Notes: generated by a model from the sequence alone, not told the origin. A stretch of 64,000 bases of DNA from Rugamonas sp. A1-17 (GCA_025548565.1 JAJLPB010000003.1:124001-188000), one strand, 5' to 3'. Shown: positions 15,772 through 25,859, counted from the first letter of the stretch. Translations and numbers: made by a program.

Positions 15772-16517
15772 CCCTGCAGGTTGCGCTCGGCGATTTTGTG
15801 CAGCGCCGCCAGCGCCGGCGCGTCGTCCGGCCAGCGGGCCAGGCCCAGCCTGGCGTGCTGCCGCTGCTGCTGTTGCGCGTTGATGCCGGCCAGCAGACGG
15901 TCGGCGATCTGCTGTCCCTGCACCTGCGTCACCCACGGCACCAGCACGCAGAAGCGCTCGTCGCCGAAGCGGAAGGCCCAGTCGCTGGCGCGGCACACTT
16001 CCTCGATCTGCCGCGCGGTCTGCACCAGTTGCGCATCGCCGGCGCCCGGCGCCAGCGCGATCAGCATCAGCGATACCGTCGGCGGCTTGCCGCGCTGGCT
16101 GCGCGTGAGTTGGCCGAAGATCGATTCCAGGTACAGGTGGTTGTGCAGGCCGGTCAGCGGATCGGGCGAGGCGGTGCGGCGCAGCGCCGCCATCAGCGTC
16201 GCGCGGCGCATCGCGAACAAATGGGATAGCACGCCGGCCATCAGCACGGCGGCGCTGACGCCGAGCAGCGTTTCGGCCGGATTGCCCGGCCTGAGCCACG
16301 CCACGGCCAGCCCCAGCACCGACGAGCCGACGCTGTACACCATGCCCATCTGAAGACCCAGCATCAGGTAGGAGGCCACCGGCAGCACGCACAGCAGGCC
16401 GGCCAGCTGCGGCCGCAGGTACACCGCTGCCAGCACGGCGCTGAAGCAGCAGAACAGCACGGCGCACCACAGGCTCAGTCGGGGCGTGTCGTCGGCCCAT
16501 GGCAGAGGTTTATTCAT
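15768..16517 (-). CDS. Membrane protein with degenerate GGDEF domain
   Basis: 249 residues. The N-terminal half holds four or five hydrophobic helices (about residues 15-105). It is followed by a diguanylate-cyclase-like domain starting PDPLTGLHNHLYLE. The active-site motif reads RFGDERF where RYGGDEF is expected, so one Gly is missing and the segment is shifted, and the domain is short. Cyclase activity is therefore unlikely; a c-di-GMP or GTP-sensing or structural role is possible. It is divergent from the Fur-regulated reductase and convergent with tolB. Confidence 0.75.
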   Translation of the reverse strand: MNKPLPWADDTPRLSLWCAVLFCCFSAVLAAVYLRPQLAGLLCVLPVASYLMLGLQMGMVYSVGSSVLGLAVAWLRPGNPAETLLGVSAAVLMAGVLSHLFAMRRATLMAALRRTASPDPLTGLHNHLYLESIFGQLTRSQRGKPPTVSLMLIALAPGAGDAQLVQTARQIEEVCRASDWAFRFGDERFCVLVPWVTQVQGQQIADRLLAGINAQQQQRQHARLGLARWPDDAPALAALHKIAERNLQG

Positions 16518-16567
16518 TCGACAAGTATGGTTGCGACATTTTTGGGCGTCAAGTCACTCTAGCAATT

Positions 16568-16586
16568 GATAATGATTCTTATTAAC
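16568..16586. promoter_or_regulatory. Fur box
   Basis: GATAATGATTCTTATTAAC matches the 19-bp Fur consensus (GATAATGATAATCATTATC) at most positions, including the whole left half. It sits in the 119-bp gap between the GGDEF gene and the PepSY/flavodoxin reductase, directly before the candidate -10 at 16590. Fe-bound Fur there would block transcription of the reductase. Confidence 0.8.
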
Positions 16587-16589
16587 TGG

Positions 16590-16595
16590 TAGAAT
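16590..16595 (+). promoter_or_regulatory. Candidate -10 element of the PepSY/flavodoxin reductase gene
   Basis: TAGAAT lies 41 bp before the GTG start at 16637. The Fur box at 16568-16586 would overlap the corresponding -35 region. Confidence 0.45.
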
Positions 16596-16636
16596 GACCG
16601 CTGATATGGACGCGCTTGGCGCTTGAAGGTCGATTT

Positions 16637-19033
16637 GTGAAAAAACTCTGGTTCCAGCTGCACTGGTTGGTCGGCATCACCGCCGGCACCGTATTGGTCG
16701 TGATCGGCCTGACCGGCGCCATCCTCGCGTTTCGCGACGAGGTGCTGGACCTGCTCAATCCCGGCGTGACCAGCGTGGCGGCGCGGCAGGCGGCCATGCT
16801 GGCGCCGCCGCAGGTGGCAGAGGCCGTGAAGCGCGCGCATCCCGAAGCGCGCATCGGCAGCATCACCGTGTATGCCGAGCCGGGCGCCTCCGCGCGCGTC
16901 ACGCTGGCGCCGGCGCCGGGCGAGAAGCACGGCGAGACCGTTTTCGTCGATCCGTACAGCGGCGCCATGCTGCCGGCCCTGCACTACGACGGCGTGTTCG
17001 AATGGGTGGAATCGCTGCACCGCTTCCTGCTGCTGCCGCGCGACGATGGCCGTCCGGTGGCCGGCGCGCTGGCCTTGTGCCTGATGGGGCTTGCGTTGAG
17101 CGGCCTGTATCTGCGCTGGCCGCGCCGCGCGCTCGACTGGCGCACCTGGCTGACCTTCGACACGCGCCTCACCGGCCGCTCCTTCCTGTGGGGGCTGCAC
17201 TCGGTGGCGGGCACCTGGGCGCTGGCGGCCTACCTGGTCTTCACCGTCAGCGGTGTGTACTGGAGCTTCGACGTGGTGCGCGATACGGTCGATGGCTGGG
17301 CCGGCGTGAGCCGTCCACCGCGCGCGGCATCGGCGCCCAAACCCAAGATGGTTAAAGGGGCCGGCGCCAAGCGCGCCGAAGCCGCCGACCTGACGCTGGC
17401 CTGGTCCACCTTCCAGCAGCAGGCGCCGGGATGGAAGACCGTGGTCCTGCGTCCGCCCGAGCGCGCGACGCAGCCGTTGCAGGTGCTGTGGCTGGACGGC
17501 GACGCGACGCACATCCGCGCGCGCAGCCGCATGTCGATCAACCAGCAGACCGGCGCCATCGTCAAGCACGAGCCGTATGCGCAAATGAGCATGGCGGCGC
17601 GCGCGTTGACCACGTTCTATCCGCTGCACATCGGGACTTACTTCGGATTGCCGGGCCGCCTGTTCATGTTCTTCGCCAGCCTGTCGTTGCCGGGCTTCGC
17701 GATCACCGGCTGGATGCTGTACCTGAAGCGCCGCCGCCAGAAGCGCAGCGCGCGGGCCGAACGCGCAAGGCTGGCGGGAACGGGCAGTATCGATAGCGCA
17801 GATCCCGTGCTGATGGCCTACGCCAGCCAGACCGGATCGGCCGAGCGGCTGGCGCTGCAAAGCGCGGCCTTGCTGCAAGAGGCCGGCGTGGCGGTGCATG
17901 TGCAATCGCTGGAAAAGCTCACGCCTCCGCTGCTGGGCAATTACCGCCGCGTGCTGTTCGTCGCCAGCAGTTTTGGCGAAGGAGAGCCGCCCGATCCCGC
18001 GCGCCGCTTCAGCCGCCTGCTGCATGCCGCAGCCGAGGAGCTGGCGCATTTGCAGTACGCCGTGCTGGCGCTGGGCGACCGCAATTACCTGCAGTTCTGT
18101 GGCTTCGGCCGGGCGTTGGATACGCGCCTGCGCGTGTTGGGCGCGCAGCCGCTGCATCCGATCATTGAAGTCGACAACGGCGACGCCGGCGCGCTGGCCC
18201 GCTGGTCGCACGCCTTGCGCGAGCTGGCTGGTGTTGGTCGCGAGGCGCCGCAAGAGACGCTGTCCGCCGGCGCACCGGACAGCGACTACACCAGCTGGCG
18301 CCTGGCGCGGCGCGAACTGCTCAACCCCGGCAGCATCGGCGGCGAACTGCATGAAATCACGCTGACCAGGGACGGCGGCGCCGATTGGCGCCCCGGCGCC
18401 TTGCTCGATGTGTGGCCCGGCCATTACGCGCCGGGGCAGGCCGCGCGCCGCTACTCGGTCGCATCGCTGCCGGCGGATGGCTGCTTGCAGCTGTTGGTGC
18501 GCCAGGTGAGAAACGAGCAGGGCATGGGACTGGCCTCCGGCTGGCTGACGGCGCAAGCCGCGCTTGGCGACGAGGTGCGCATACGGCTGGTCGCCAATCC
18601 GGCGTTCGACATGCGTGAAGGTGCGCAGCCGGCCATCTACATCGGCAACGGCTCGGGCATGGCAGGCTTGCGGTCGCACCTGCGCGCGCGGGCCGCTGGC
18701 GGGCAGCGGCGCAACTGGTTGGTGTTCGGCGAACGTCAGCGCGAATTCGACGGCATCTGCGCCGGCGAAATCCAGGACCTGCGGCAGCGGGGTTATCTGC
18801 CGGAGCTGGACCTGGTCTACTCGCGCGACGCCGATGGCCAATACGTGCAGGACCGCCTGCGCGCCAAGGCCGACCAGGTGCGCGGCTGGATCGCCGACGG
18901 CGCCGTGATCTACGTCTGCGGCAGCCTGGAAGGCATGGCGGCCGGCGTGGATGCGGCGCTGGAAGATATCATTGGCAGCGCCGCGCTCGACGAGCTGCGC
19001 GAAACCGGCCGTTACCGCCGCGACGTGTATTAA
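16637..19033 (+). CDS. PepSY membrane/flavodoxin/FAD-NADPH reductase fusion (iron-regulated reductase)
   Basis: 798 residues. The N-terminal PepSY-associated part (1 to about 370) has about four membrane helices (HWLVGITAGTVLVVIGLTG, LALCLMGLALSGLYL, VAGTWALAAYLVFTV, FASLSLPGFAITGWMLY). A flavodoxin domain begins near MAYASQTGSAERLA. It is followed by a ferredoxin-NADP-reductase-like module (RRYSVAS for FAD, YIGNGSGMAG and YVCGSLEGMA for nucleotide) like sulfite reductase flavoprotein. Electrons would pass from NADPH through FAD and FMN to the membrane part, probably to reduce ferric siderophore. GTG-16637 is preferred, with GAAGG 8 nt upstream, over an in-frame TTG at 16616. The Fur box upstream supports an iron-uptake role. 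Confidence 0.88.
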   Translation: MKKLWFQLHWLVGITAGTVLVVIGLTGAILAFRDEVLDLLNPGVTSVAARQAAMLAPPQVAEAVKRAHPEARIGSITVYAEPGASARVTLAPAPGEKHGETVFVDPYSGAMLPALHYDGVFEWVESLHRFLLLPRDDGRPVAGALALCLMGLALSGLYLRWPRRALDWRTWLTFDTRLTGRSFLWGLHSVAGTWALAAYLVFTVSGVYWSFDVVRDTVDGWAGVSRPPRAASAPKPKMVKGAGAKRAEAADLTLAWSTFQQQAPGWKTVVLRPPERATQPLQVLWLDGDATHIRARSRMSINQQTGAIVKHEPYAQMSMAARALTTFYPLHIGTYFGLPGRLFMFFASLSLPGFAITGWMLYLKRRRQKRSARAERARLAGTGSIDSADPVLMAYASQTGSAERLALQSAALLQEAGVAVHVQSLEKLTPPLLGNYRRVLFVASSFGEGEPPDPARRFSRLLHAAAEELAHLQYAVLALGDRNYLQFCGFGRALDTRLRVLGAQPLHPIIEVDNGDAGALARWSHALRELAGVGREAPQETLSAGAPDSDYTSWRLARRELLNPGSIGGELHEITLTRDGGADWRPGALLDVWPGHYAPGQAARRYSVASLPADGCLQLLVRQVRNEQGMGLASGWLTAQAALGDEVRIRLVANPAFDMREGAQPAIYIGNGSGMAGLRSHLRARAAGGQRRNWLVFGERQREFDGICAGEIQDLRQRGYLPELDLVYSRDADGQYVQDRLRAKADQVRGWIADGAVIYVCGSLEGMAAGVDAALEDIIGSAALDELRETGRYRRDVY

Positions 19034-19045
19034 CAGATGCCGACC

Positions 19046-19147
19046 CGTCGTTCCCGCGAAAGCGGGAACCCATGCTGAGTGTACAGGGCACGCTCACCAT
19101 GCGGGGAACGCAGGCGATGTATGTATTCCCGCTTTCGCGGGATGACG
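19046..19147. repeat. REP-like palindrome pair
   Basis: CGTCGTTCCCGCG-AAA-GCGGGAAC (19046-19069) and its inverted counterpart ATTCCCGCTTTCGCGGGATGACG (19125-19147) flank about 55 bp. The same core occurs at 23381-23408 and 49460-49493. The pair fills the gap between two convergent genes and could act as a bidirectional terminator or mRNA-stability element. Confidence 0.7.
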
Positions 19148-19151
19148 TGGC

Positions 19152-20195
19152 TTATAGCGCGGTCTCGTAGCCTTCGAGGACGTTGACGACGTTGGTGCCC
19201 AGCTCCTTGACCGCGTAGCCGCCTTCGAAGATGAAGGCGGTCGGCAGGTTCAGGTAGGCCAGGCGTTCGCCGATCTTCAGGTAGTCGGCGCTTTGCAGCA
19301 GGAAGCGCGACAGCGGATCGCCCGCGAATGTATCCACCCCCAGCGATACCACCAGCGCATCCGGCGCGAAGCTGCCCAGGCGGATGCAGGCCGTCTCCAG
19401 CGCCGCGAACCACGCCTGCGCCGTGCTGCCCGCCGCCAGCGGCAAATTCATGTTGAAGCCCAGCCCCGCACCTTCACCTCGCTCGTCGGCATGGCCCAGG
19501 TAGAACGGATATTCGCTGCGCGGATCGGCGTGGATGGAGATGAACAGCACATCGTCGCGGTGGTAAAAGATGCTCTGCGTGCCGTTGCCGTGGTGGTAGT
19601 CGATGTCGAGGATGGCGACCTTGCGCGCGCCGTCGTCCAGCATGTGCTGCGCCGCCAGCGCGGCGTTGTTGAGGAAGCAGTAGCCGCCGAAGAAATCGGC
19701 GCCCGCGTGGTGTCCCGGCGGACGGCTCAACACGAAGGCGCCGCGCTCGCCCAGCCGCAGCGCGTGCGCGGCGTTGACCGCGCAATCGGCGCCGGTCTTG
19801 GCGGCGGTCCAGGTGCCGGCGGTCAGCGGCGTGCCGTTGTCCATCGAGTAGAGTCCCAGCTTGGCGCAGAAGTCGTCCGGCTCGATGTCGTCGCGCAGCG
19901 TGCGGACCGGCCAGACCGAAGGGAAGGCGTCCTTGCCGGCGTTGGCCGGGTCGAGCGCCAGCCATTCGTTCCAGGCGCCGCGCAAGAAGTGCAGGTAGCG
20001 CGGCGTGTGGACGCGCTCCAGCGACATCAAGGGCACGCCGTGCGGCGTGACGATCTTGCCCAAGCCGCGCCGCCCCAGCTCCGCCAGCACCGCATCGGCG
20101 CGTTCCGGTTTTTCGAAGCACGGCACCATCTCGCCGCGGAAGATCTCGTAGCGGCCGCGATGTTGCGCGTGCAGTTCGTTGTAGAAGGTGAGCAA
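19152..20195 (-). CDS. Histone deacetylase-family amidohydrolase (acetylpolyamine deacetylase-like)
   Basis: 347 residues. The class II deacetylase motifs RPPGHHA, GGYCFLNNAA and DIDYHHGNGTQ hold the catalytic His pair and the zinc Asp and His ligands; the third ligand is in SLGVDTFAGDP. Bacterial relatives deacetylate acetylpolyamines or small amides. The start is TTG-20195 with GGGAG 7 nt upstream, and no ATG is available before the conserved region. It lies 13 bp downstream of gshA on the same strand, and its ribosome site nearly overlaps the gshA stop, so the two are probably cotranscribed. Confidence 0.87.
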   Translation of the reverse strand: MLTFYNELHAQHRGRYEIFRGEMVPCFEKPERADAVLAELGRRGLGKIVTPHGVPLMSLERVHTPRYLHFLRGAWNEWLALDPANAGKDAFPSVWPVRTLRDDIEPDDFCAKLGLYSMDNGTPLTAGTWTAAKTGADCAVNAAHALRLGERGAFVLSRPPGHHAGADFFGGYCFLNNAALAAQHMLDDGARKVAILDIDYHHGNGTQSIFYHRDDVLFISIHADPRSEYPFYLGHADERGEGAGLGFNMNLPLAAGSTAQAWFAALETACIRLGSFAPDALVVSLGVDTFAGDPLSRFLLQSADYLKIGERLAYLNLPTAFIFEGGYAVKELGTNVVNVLEGYETAL

Positions 20196-20208
20196 GCAGG
20201 CTCCCGGT

Positions 20209-21807
20209 TCAGTCGCAGTCCATGCTGGAGTGGCACAGGTTGCTGGCGCGGTAGGCGGCCACGTAATCGTCGAAGCTCGATTGCGGCGCCGCTTCCATCT
20301 CCGCCTGCTCGGCCAGCGAGACGGCGGCCAGGCCGTCGAAGTACGCGGCTTCCTCGGCGCTCGGCGGATGGCCGCGGAAGTAGGCCGCGTGCTGCTTGCT
20401 CTGCGCCAGCCCGAAGGTGGCGAACGATTTGCCGTTGGCGCGCAAGGCCGCCAGTACCTTGGCCGACGGCGTCAGCTCGGCGTCGCGCAGCTTGGCCGCT
20501 TGCTGCGCGATGGCGTCGGCGTGCACGGTGTCGCCGCGTTGCGCGTCCAGCAGCGCCGCCACCGGCTGGATGCGCTCCAGCAGTTGCAGGCCCCACGCTT
20601 GCAGGCTGACTTCACCGTCGTCGCTGGTGAGCGTCAGGCCCGGACGGCGGCCTTCCTTGACGGTGCGGGCGAAGTTCTCGGTGTGGCGCAGGCTTTCCTC
20701 CGGCGGAATGACCGGGCTTTCCTCCAGCGCGCAGAACATCAGGAAGGCGTCGAGGAAGCGGCCGGTCTGCACGCTGATGCCGACCGGCTCGAACGGGTCG
20801 ACGTCCATGCAGCGCACTTCGATGTATTGCACGCCGCGCGCGCACAGCGCCTGGATCGGCCGCTCGCCGGTCTGGATCACGCGCTTGGGGCGGATGGTGG
20901 AGTAGTATTCGTTCTCGATCTGCAGCACGTTGGTGCTCAGCTGGATCCATTCGCCATCGCGCTTGGTGCCCAGCGCCGCATACGGCTCGTACGGCTGGTT
21001 GACGGCCTTGGTCAGGGTGGCGACGTAGCTGTCCAGGCAGTTCTCGTGCGGGCTCAGTCCCGATTGCGCGTCGTTCTGGTAACCGAGGTCGCTCATGCGC
21101 AGGCTGGTGGCGTACGGCAGGTAGAGCGTGTCGTCGGACAGCGTCTGCAGCTTGTGCGGACGGCCGCGCAGGAAGCCGCTCGACAGCACCGGCGAGGCGC
21201 CGAACAGATACATCAACAGCCAGCTGTAACGGCGGAAGTTGCGGATCGTCGCCAGGTAGGCTTCGGACTGGAAGGACTTGGGCGACAGGCGCTTCTCGTT
21301 GCCCTCATGCTGCGCCAGCACGCGCCACAGGCGTTCGTTCAGCGAGTAGTTGTAGTGGATGCCGGCGATGCATTGCATGGCCTTGCCGTAGCGCAGCGCC
21401 AGGCCGCGACGGTACACATGCTTGAGCGTGCCCATGTTGGAGGTGCCGTACCAGGCGATCTCGATCTCGTCCTCGCCCGGCAGCTGGCAGGGCATGGACT
21501 GGCTCCACAACAGCTCGTCACCCAGCTTGCTGTACGCATAGCGGTGAATGCCGTCGAGCTTGTCGAGCGTGGTGGCGATGTCCGCCTCGGCCGGGGTGAT
21601 GAACTCCAGCAGCGTTTCGGCGTAGTCGGTGGTGATTTGCGGATGCGTCAGGGCCGAGCCCATGGCCACCGGATGCGGCGTCGCCGCCAGGTGGCCGCGC
21701 GCGTCCACCCGCAACGTTTCGCGTTCGATGCCACGCAAGCCACCCAGCACCGGACGGTGCTCTGGCTGGGCCAGCAAGGCCAGGCGGCGAGTCAATAGAT
21801 TGGACAA
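20209..21807 (-). CDS. gshA: Glutamate-cysteine ligase (proteobacterial type)
   Basis: 532 residues. It catalyses the ATP-dependent joining of glutamate and cysteine, the first step of glutathione synthesis. [16 protein letters not shown] sequence (here [13 protein letters not shown]) near the N-terminus, [14 protein letters not shown], and [19 protein letters not shown] are hallmarks of the E. coli-type GshA. TTG-21807 is chosen as start because AAAGGAAG stands about 6 nt upstream and the protein then begins [12 protein letters not shown], as in relatives. An ATG at 21843 lacks a ribosome site. The deacetylase gene follows 13 bp downstream. Confidence 0.93.
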   Translation of the reverse strand: MSNLLTRRLALLAQPEHRPVLGGLRGIERETLRVDARGHLAATPHPVAMGSALTHPQITTDYAETLLEFITPAEADIATTLDKLDGIHRYAYSKLGDELLWSQSMPCQLPGEDEIEIAWYGTSNMGTLKHVYRRGLALRYGKAMQCIAGIHYNYSLNERLWRVLAQHEGNEKRLSPKSFQSEAYLATIRNFRRYSWLLMYLFGASPVLSSGFLRGRPHKLQTLSDDTLYLPYATSLRMSDLGYQNDAQSGLSPHENCLDSYVATLTKAVNQPYEPYAALGTKRDGEWIQLSTNVLQIENEYYSTIRPKRVIQTGERPIQALCARGVQYIEVRCMDVDPFEPVGISVQTGRFLDAFLMFCALEESPVIPPEESLRHTENFARTVKEGRRPGLTLTSDDGEVSLQAWGLQLLERIQPVAALLDAQRGDTVHADAIAQQAAKLRDAELTPSAKVLAALRANGKSFATFGLAQSKQHAAYFRGHPPSAEEAAYFDGLAAVSLAEQAEMEAAPQSSFDDYVAAYRASNLCHSSMDCD

Positions 21808-21990
21808 TTGGATCTTCCTTTCGTAGTGCAGCAACTGTTGCATCAAAGCGTGAGGTGCGAGATTAACCGAAAACGGACAATCGCGTCGGCGCCGGCCCAA
21901 AGTTGACCGGAGCCGAAGATCGCTTGCTAGTTTATCAAATACCGCCGGAAGGGGCCCGAAAGCCAGAATACCGCAGATGAGGAAAAGGCG

Positions 21991-22830
21991 TCAGCGCGCT
22001 CGCGCACCGGTGACGCGCTCGATGCCGGCCAGGTCGGTCCAGCTTTGCACCTCGTTGTAACCTTGATCGGTTAACAACTGGCGCACGGCGGCGGCCTGGT
22101 CGTAGCCGTGTTCCATCAGCAGCCAGCCTTGCGGCTTGAGGTGCCCGGCGGCGCCGGCGACGATGATGCGCAGCGCCGACAGGCCGTCGGCGTGGTCGGT
22201 CAGCGCGCCGGGCGGCTCATAGCGCAGGTCGCCCTCGGACAGGTGGCGGTCGCCGCTGGCGATGTAGGGCGGGTTGGAGGCGATGACATCGAACGGCGGC
22301 TGGCCTTGCAGCGCCGTGTACCAGTCGCTCTGCAGGAAGTTGACCCGGGCGCCGTTGGCGGCGGCGTTGCGGCGCGCCACGGCCAGCGCGTCCGGGCTGA
22401 CGTCGAGCGCGGTGACGGCGGCGTCGCGCCGGGTGTGCGCCAGCGCCACAGCGATGGCGCCGCTGCCGGTGCCCATGTCGAGCACGCGGCCTTGCGGCGG
22501 CAGGCGGTCCAAGGTCAGCTCGACCAGCAGTTCGGTGTCGGGACGGGGGATCAGCACGGCGCCGTTGACCTCGAACGGGAGGCCGAAGAACTCGCGCTGG
22601 CCGACGATGTAGGCCACCGGTTCGCCGGCCAGGCGGCGTTGCACCAGCGCGGCGAAGCGCGCGGCTTGTTCGGCGTCGAGCTCGCGCTCGGACTGGGTGA
22701 TCAGGCTCACGCGCGACAGGCCCAGCGCGTGGCACAGCAGCACGCGGTTGTCCAGCGGGTCCAGCAGCGACTGCGTTTGCAGCGCGCCTAGGGTGACGCC
22801 GGCGGCGATGTCGCTGAGGTCGGTGATCAT
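21991..22830 (-). CDS. prmC: Peptide chain release factor N5-glutamine methyltransferase
   Basis: 279 residues. It methylates the Gln of the GGQ motif in release factors, and RF1 is encoded two genes upstream. Motif I is VLDMGTGSGAIAVALA and the catalytic NPPY motif is in VIASNPPYIASG, followed by DLRYEPPGALTDHADGL, which is characteristic of PrmC. The N-terminal helical domain binds the release factor. ATG-22830 overlaps the dsbB stop by one base (TGATG), so translation is coupled. It is the last gene of the hemA-prfA-dsbB-prmC run. Confidence 0.95.
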   Translation of the reverse strand: MITDLSDIAAGVTLGALQTQSLLDPLDNRVLLCHALGLSRVSLITQSERELDAEQAARFAALVQRRLAGEPVAYIVGQREFFGLPFEVNGAVLIPRPDTELLVELTLDRLPPQGRVLDMGTGSGAIAVALAHTRRDAAVTALDVSPDALAVARRNAAANGARVNFLQSDWYTALQGQPPFDVIASNPPYIASGDRHLSEGDLRYEPPGALTDHADGLSALRIIVAGAAGHLKPQGWLLMEHGYDQAAAVRQLLTDQGYNEVQSWTDLAGIERVTGARAR

Positions 22831-23297
22831 CAACGCGCGCGGCGGATCAGCAGCCAGGCCAGGCCCAGCGTGCACAGGCCGAAGCTCAGGAAGGACCACT
22901 GCGGAATCGACAGCCCGAACCACGGCGCCAGCGCGTCCTCGCACAGGCCGTCGGCGTGGAACAGGATGGGCAGGTAGGTCGCGGTGGGGATCTTGTTGAG
23001 GAAGGTCTCCATCGGGTCGATGCCGCACGACAGGCCGGGGTGGGCCAGGATGTACAGGTGCTTGCCGGCGGTGTACAGGCCGCCCAGCGCGGCCAGCAGG
23101 CCGAGGCCGGCGCCGAGCTTGGGCTTGCCGTAGGCGCCGAACAGGCAGCAGATGCCGATGGCGATGAACAGGTAGCGCTGGATCACGCACAGCGGGCACG
23201 GCAGCATGTCCAGGCCGATCTGCAAGTACAGGGCGACGCCGATCACGCCGAAGCAGGCGATGGCGATGGACAGCAGCAGGGAGCGCGTATGTATCAT
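22830..23297 (-). CDS. dsbB: Disulfide bond formation protein B
   Basis: 155 residues and four membrane helices. It reoxidises DsbA by passing electrons to quinone. The two periplasmic cysteine pairs are present: CPLC in LPCPLCVIQR, and the separated pair in LSCGID and DGLCEDA. ATG-23297 begins MIHTRSLLLSIAIAC, a normal first helix; a GTG at 23339 would add a hydrophilic stretch and is less likely. It sits between prfA and prmC, which are adjacent in many relatives, and a REP-like palindrome separates it from prfA. Confidence 0.93.
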   Translation of the reverse strand: MIHTRSLLLSIAIACFGVIGVALYLQIGLDMLPCPLCVIQRYLFIAIGICCLFGAYGKPKLGAGLGLLAALGGLYTAGKHLYILAHPGLSCGIDPMETFLNKIPTATYLPILFHADGLCEDALAPWFGLSIPQWSFLSFGLCTLGLAWLLIRRAR

Positions 23298-23380
23298 GGG
23301 GTGATCCGGGTGATTGTCGGTAGCGGGCAATTCTCGCACAAAGTTGTCGCTTCAGCCTTAGGCCGGTGTTAACTCTTGCC

Positions 23381-23408
23381 CGTCGTTCCCGCGTTCGCGG
23401 GAACGACG
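23381..23408. repeat. REP-like perfect palindrome
   Basis: CGTCGTTCCCGCG and its exact complement CGCGGGAACGACG flank a 2-nt loop (13-bp arms). It lies between the prfA stop and dsbB and belongs to the family also seen at 19046 and 49460. It may block exonucleases or attenuate transcription between prfA and dsbB. Confidence 0.75.
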
Positions 23409-23417
23409 CGTTACTGG

Positions 23418-24494
23418 TTAATCGCCCAGCGCCGCCAGCAGCTCGGCCTGGTGCTCGGCGGCCAGCGCGTTGGTCAGCTCGGTCAGGTCGCCGTCCATGA
23501 TGAAGTCCAGCTTGTACAAGGTCAGGTTGATGCGGTGGTCCGTCATGCGGCCCTGCGGGTAGTTGTAGGTGCGGATGCGTTCGCTGCGGTCGCCCGAACC
23601 GATCAGGCTCTTGCGGGTGGCCGCCTCCTTCGACTGCTGCTCGCGCAGCTGCACGTCCTTGATGCGCGCGGCCAGCACCTTCATGGCCTGCGCCTTGTTC
23701 TTGTGCTGCGAGCGGTCGTCCTGGCACTCGACCACGATGCCGGTCGGCAGGTGGGTGATGCGCACGGCCGAATCGGTCTTGTTGATGTGCTGCCCGCCGG
23801 CGCCGGAGGCGCGGTAGGTGTCGATGCGCAGGTCGGCCGGGTTGATGTTGACGTCCTCGACCTCATCCGCCTCCGGCATCACCGCCACCGTGCAGGCGGA
23901 GGTGTGGATGCGGCCCTGGGTCTCGGTGGCCGGCACGCGCTGCACGCGGTGGCCGCCGGATTCGAACTTCAGCTTGGCATACACGCCGTTGCCGATCAGG
24001 CGCACGATCACCTCGCGGTAGCCACCCAGGTCCGACGGCGATTCCGACACCACCTCCACCTGCCAGCGGTTGCGCTCGGCGAAGCGGGTGTACATGCGCA
24101 GCAGGTCGCCGGCGAACAGCGCCGACTCGTCGCCACCGGTGCCGGCGCGGATCTCCAGGAAGATGTTGCGCTCGTCGTTGGCGTCCTTGGGCAGCAGCAT
24201 TTTCTGCAGCTCCAGTTCCAGCTCGGCCAGGCGGGCCTTGGCCGCCTCGATCTCGTCCTGCGCGAAGTCCTTCATCTCGGGATCGCCGAGCATCTCCTGC
24301 GCGGCGTCCAGGTCGCCGATGGCTTCCTGGTAGGACTTGTACAGCGCCACCAGCGGGCCGAGTTCGGCGTGCTCGCGGGTCATCTTGCGGTAGGCGTCCA
24401 TATTATTGGTCGCGCCTTCGGACATCAGCAATTCATCGAGTTCGACCAGGCGGTTCGCCAGTTGGTCGAGCTTGGCCAGCATGGATGGTTTCAT
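23418..24494 (-). CDS. prfA: Peptide chain release factor 1
   Basis: 358 residues, standard RF1 length. It ends translation at UAA and UAG. The catalytic GGQ is in [25 protein letters not shown], and the preceding [23 protein letters not shown] block contains the codon-reading PxT (PAT) tripeptide of RF1. The N-terminus is the usual long helical domain. It is followed by dsbB and prmC, whose product methylates the GGQ glutamine. hemA is directly upstream, 90 bp away. Confidence 0.97.
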   Translation of the reverse strand: MKPSMLAKLDQLANRLVELDELLMSEGATNNMDAYRKMTREHAELGPLVALYKSYQEAIGDLDAAQEMLGDPEMKDFAQDEIEAAKARLAELELELQKMLLPKDANDERNIFLEIRAGTGGDESALFAGDLLRMYTRFAERNRWQVEVVSESPSDLGGYREVIVRLIGNGVYAKLKFESGGHRVQRVPATETQGRIHTSACTVAVMPEADEVEDVNINPADLRIDTYRASGAGGQHINKTDSAVRITHLPTGIVVECQDDRSQHKNKAQAMKVLAARIKDVQLREQQSKEAATRKSLIGSGDRSERIRTYNYPQGRMTDHRINLTLYKLDFIMDGDLTELTNALAAEHQAELLAALGD

Positions 24495-24584
24495 AGCGTA
24501 TTCGGAATAGGGGTTGAGGCAGATGCCGCGACGGGGCGGCGGAGGGTGCGCGGCGACGTGGCGCGCGCGGGCAGGGCAGTGGCG

Positions 24585-25859
24585 CTAACGGCGGCCGCGG
24601 AACAGCTGCGGCAGCAGCTCGGCCAGGTGGGCGCGTTCTTCGCCCTGCGCACGGTGCAGCGCCTGCTGCGGGCCGTGCATGAATTTCGCGGTCAGGCCCT
24701 TGGACAGGGCTTCCAGCACGGCGTCGATGTCCTCGCCCTTGGCCAGCATCTTGCGCGCGCGCTCCAGTTCCAGCTGGCGCAGCGCTTCGCCGTTCTCGTG
24801 CAGGCTCTGGATGACGGGCACCACGGCGCGGTCGTCGATCCAGTGCATGAAGGATTGCACGCGGGTTTCGATGATGGCCTCGGCCTGGGCCACGGCGGCC
24901 TGGCGGTTCTCGATGCCGGTCTGGACCACCTTGCCCAGGTCGTCCACCGTGTACAGGAAGGCGTCGTTGAGGCGCGCCACTTCCGGCTCGATATCGCGCG
25001 GCACGGCCAGGTCGACCATGAACATCGGCTTGTGGCGGCGCGCCTTGATCGCGCGCTCCACCATGCCCAGGCCGATCAGCGGCAGCGACGAGGCGGTGCA
25101 CGAGATGACGATGTCGTACTGGTGCAGCTTGTCCTGCAGGTCGGCCAGGCGGATGGCGCGGCCGCCGAAGCGGTGCGCCAGGATCTCGCCGCGGTCCAGC
25201 GTGCGGTTGGCGATGGTGATGCTCTTGGGGTTCTGCGCCGCGAAGTGCGTGGCGCACAGCTCGATCATCTCGCCGGCGCCGATGAACAGCACGTTCTGCT
25301 CGGCGATCTTGTCGAAGATGCGCTGCGACAGGCGCACGGCGGCCGCCGCCATCGACACGCTGTGCGCGCCGATCTCGGTGGTGCTGCGCACTTCCTTGGC
25401 GACCGAGAACGAGCGCTGGAACAGCTGGTGCAGATAGGTGCCCAGGCCGCCCGCCTCGTCGGCGGTGCGGATCGCGTCCTTGATCTGGCCGAGGATCTGC
25501 GTCTCGCCCAGCACCATCGAATCGAGCCCGGAGGCGACGCGGAAGGTGTGGCGCACGGCGTCGTGCTGCGGCAGCAGATACAGGTGCGGGCGCAGTTCGG
25601 CGTAGTTCAGCTTGTGGAAGTCGGCCAGGAAGTGAGCGCCGGCATCGAGCGAATCGGGCACGCGGCTGGCCGCGTACAGCTCGGTGCGGTTGCAGGTGGA
25701 CAGGATGGCCGCCTCGTCGCTGCCGCGATGGTCGATGCGCTCGAACCAGGAACGCGCCGCCACCACCGCCTGGCCCAGTTGCTCAGGGGCGAACGCCAGC
25801 CTCTCGCGCAGCGAGACAGGGGCGGTGTTGTGGTTGAGGCCGACGGCAAGCAGCTGCAT
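24585..25859 (-). CDS. hemA: Glutamyl-tRNA reductase
   Basis: 424 residues. It reduces glutamyl-tRNA to glutamate-1-semialdehyde, the first committed step of tetrapyrrole synthesis. The catalytic Cys is in [12 protein letters not shown], the N-terminus is [21 protein letters not shown], the NADPH-binding segment is [15 protein letters not shown], and the C-terminus is a dimerisation helix. ATG-25859 gives the family N-terminus; an ATG ten codons upstream (25889) adds unconserved residues. The order hemA-prfA(-prmC) is conserved in betaproteobacteria. Confidence 0.95.
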   Translation of the reverse strand: MQLLAVGLNHNTAPVSLRERLAFAPEQLGQAVVAARSWFERIDHRGSDEAAILSTCNRTELYAASRVPDSLDAGAHFLADFHKLNYAELRPHLYLLPQHDAVRHTFRVASGLDSMVLGETQILGQIKDAIRTADEAGGLGTYLHQLFQRSFSVAKEVRSTTEIGAHSVSMAAAAVRLSQRIFDKIAEQNVLFIGAGEMIELCATHFAAQNPKSITIANRTLDRGEILAHRFGGRAIRLADLQDKLHQYDIVISCTASSLPLIGLGMVERAIKARRHKPMFMVDLAVPRDIEPEVARLNDAFLYTVDDLGKVVQTGIENRQAAVAQAEAIIETRVQSFMHWIDDRAVVPVIQSLHENGEALRQLELERARKMLAKGEDIDAVLEALSKGLTAKFMHGPQQALHRAQGEERAHLAELLPQLFRGRR

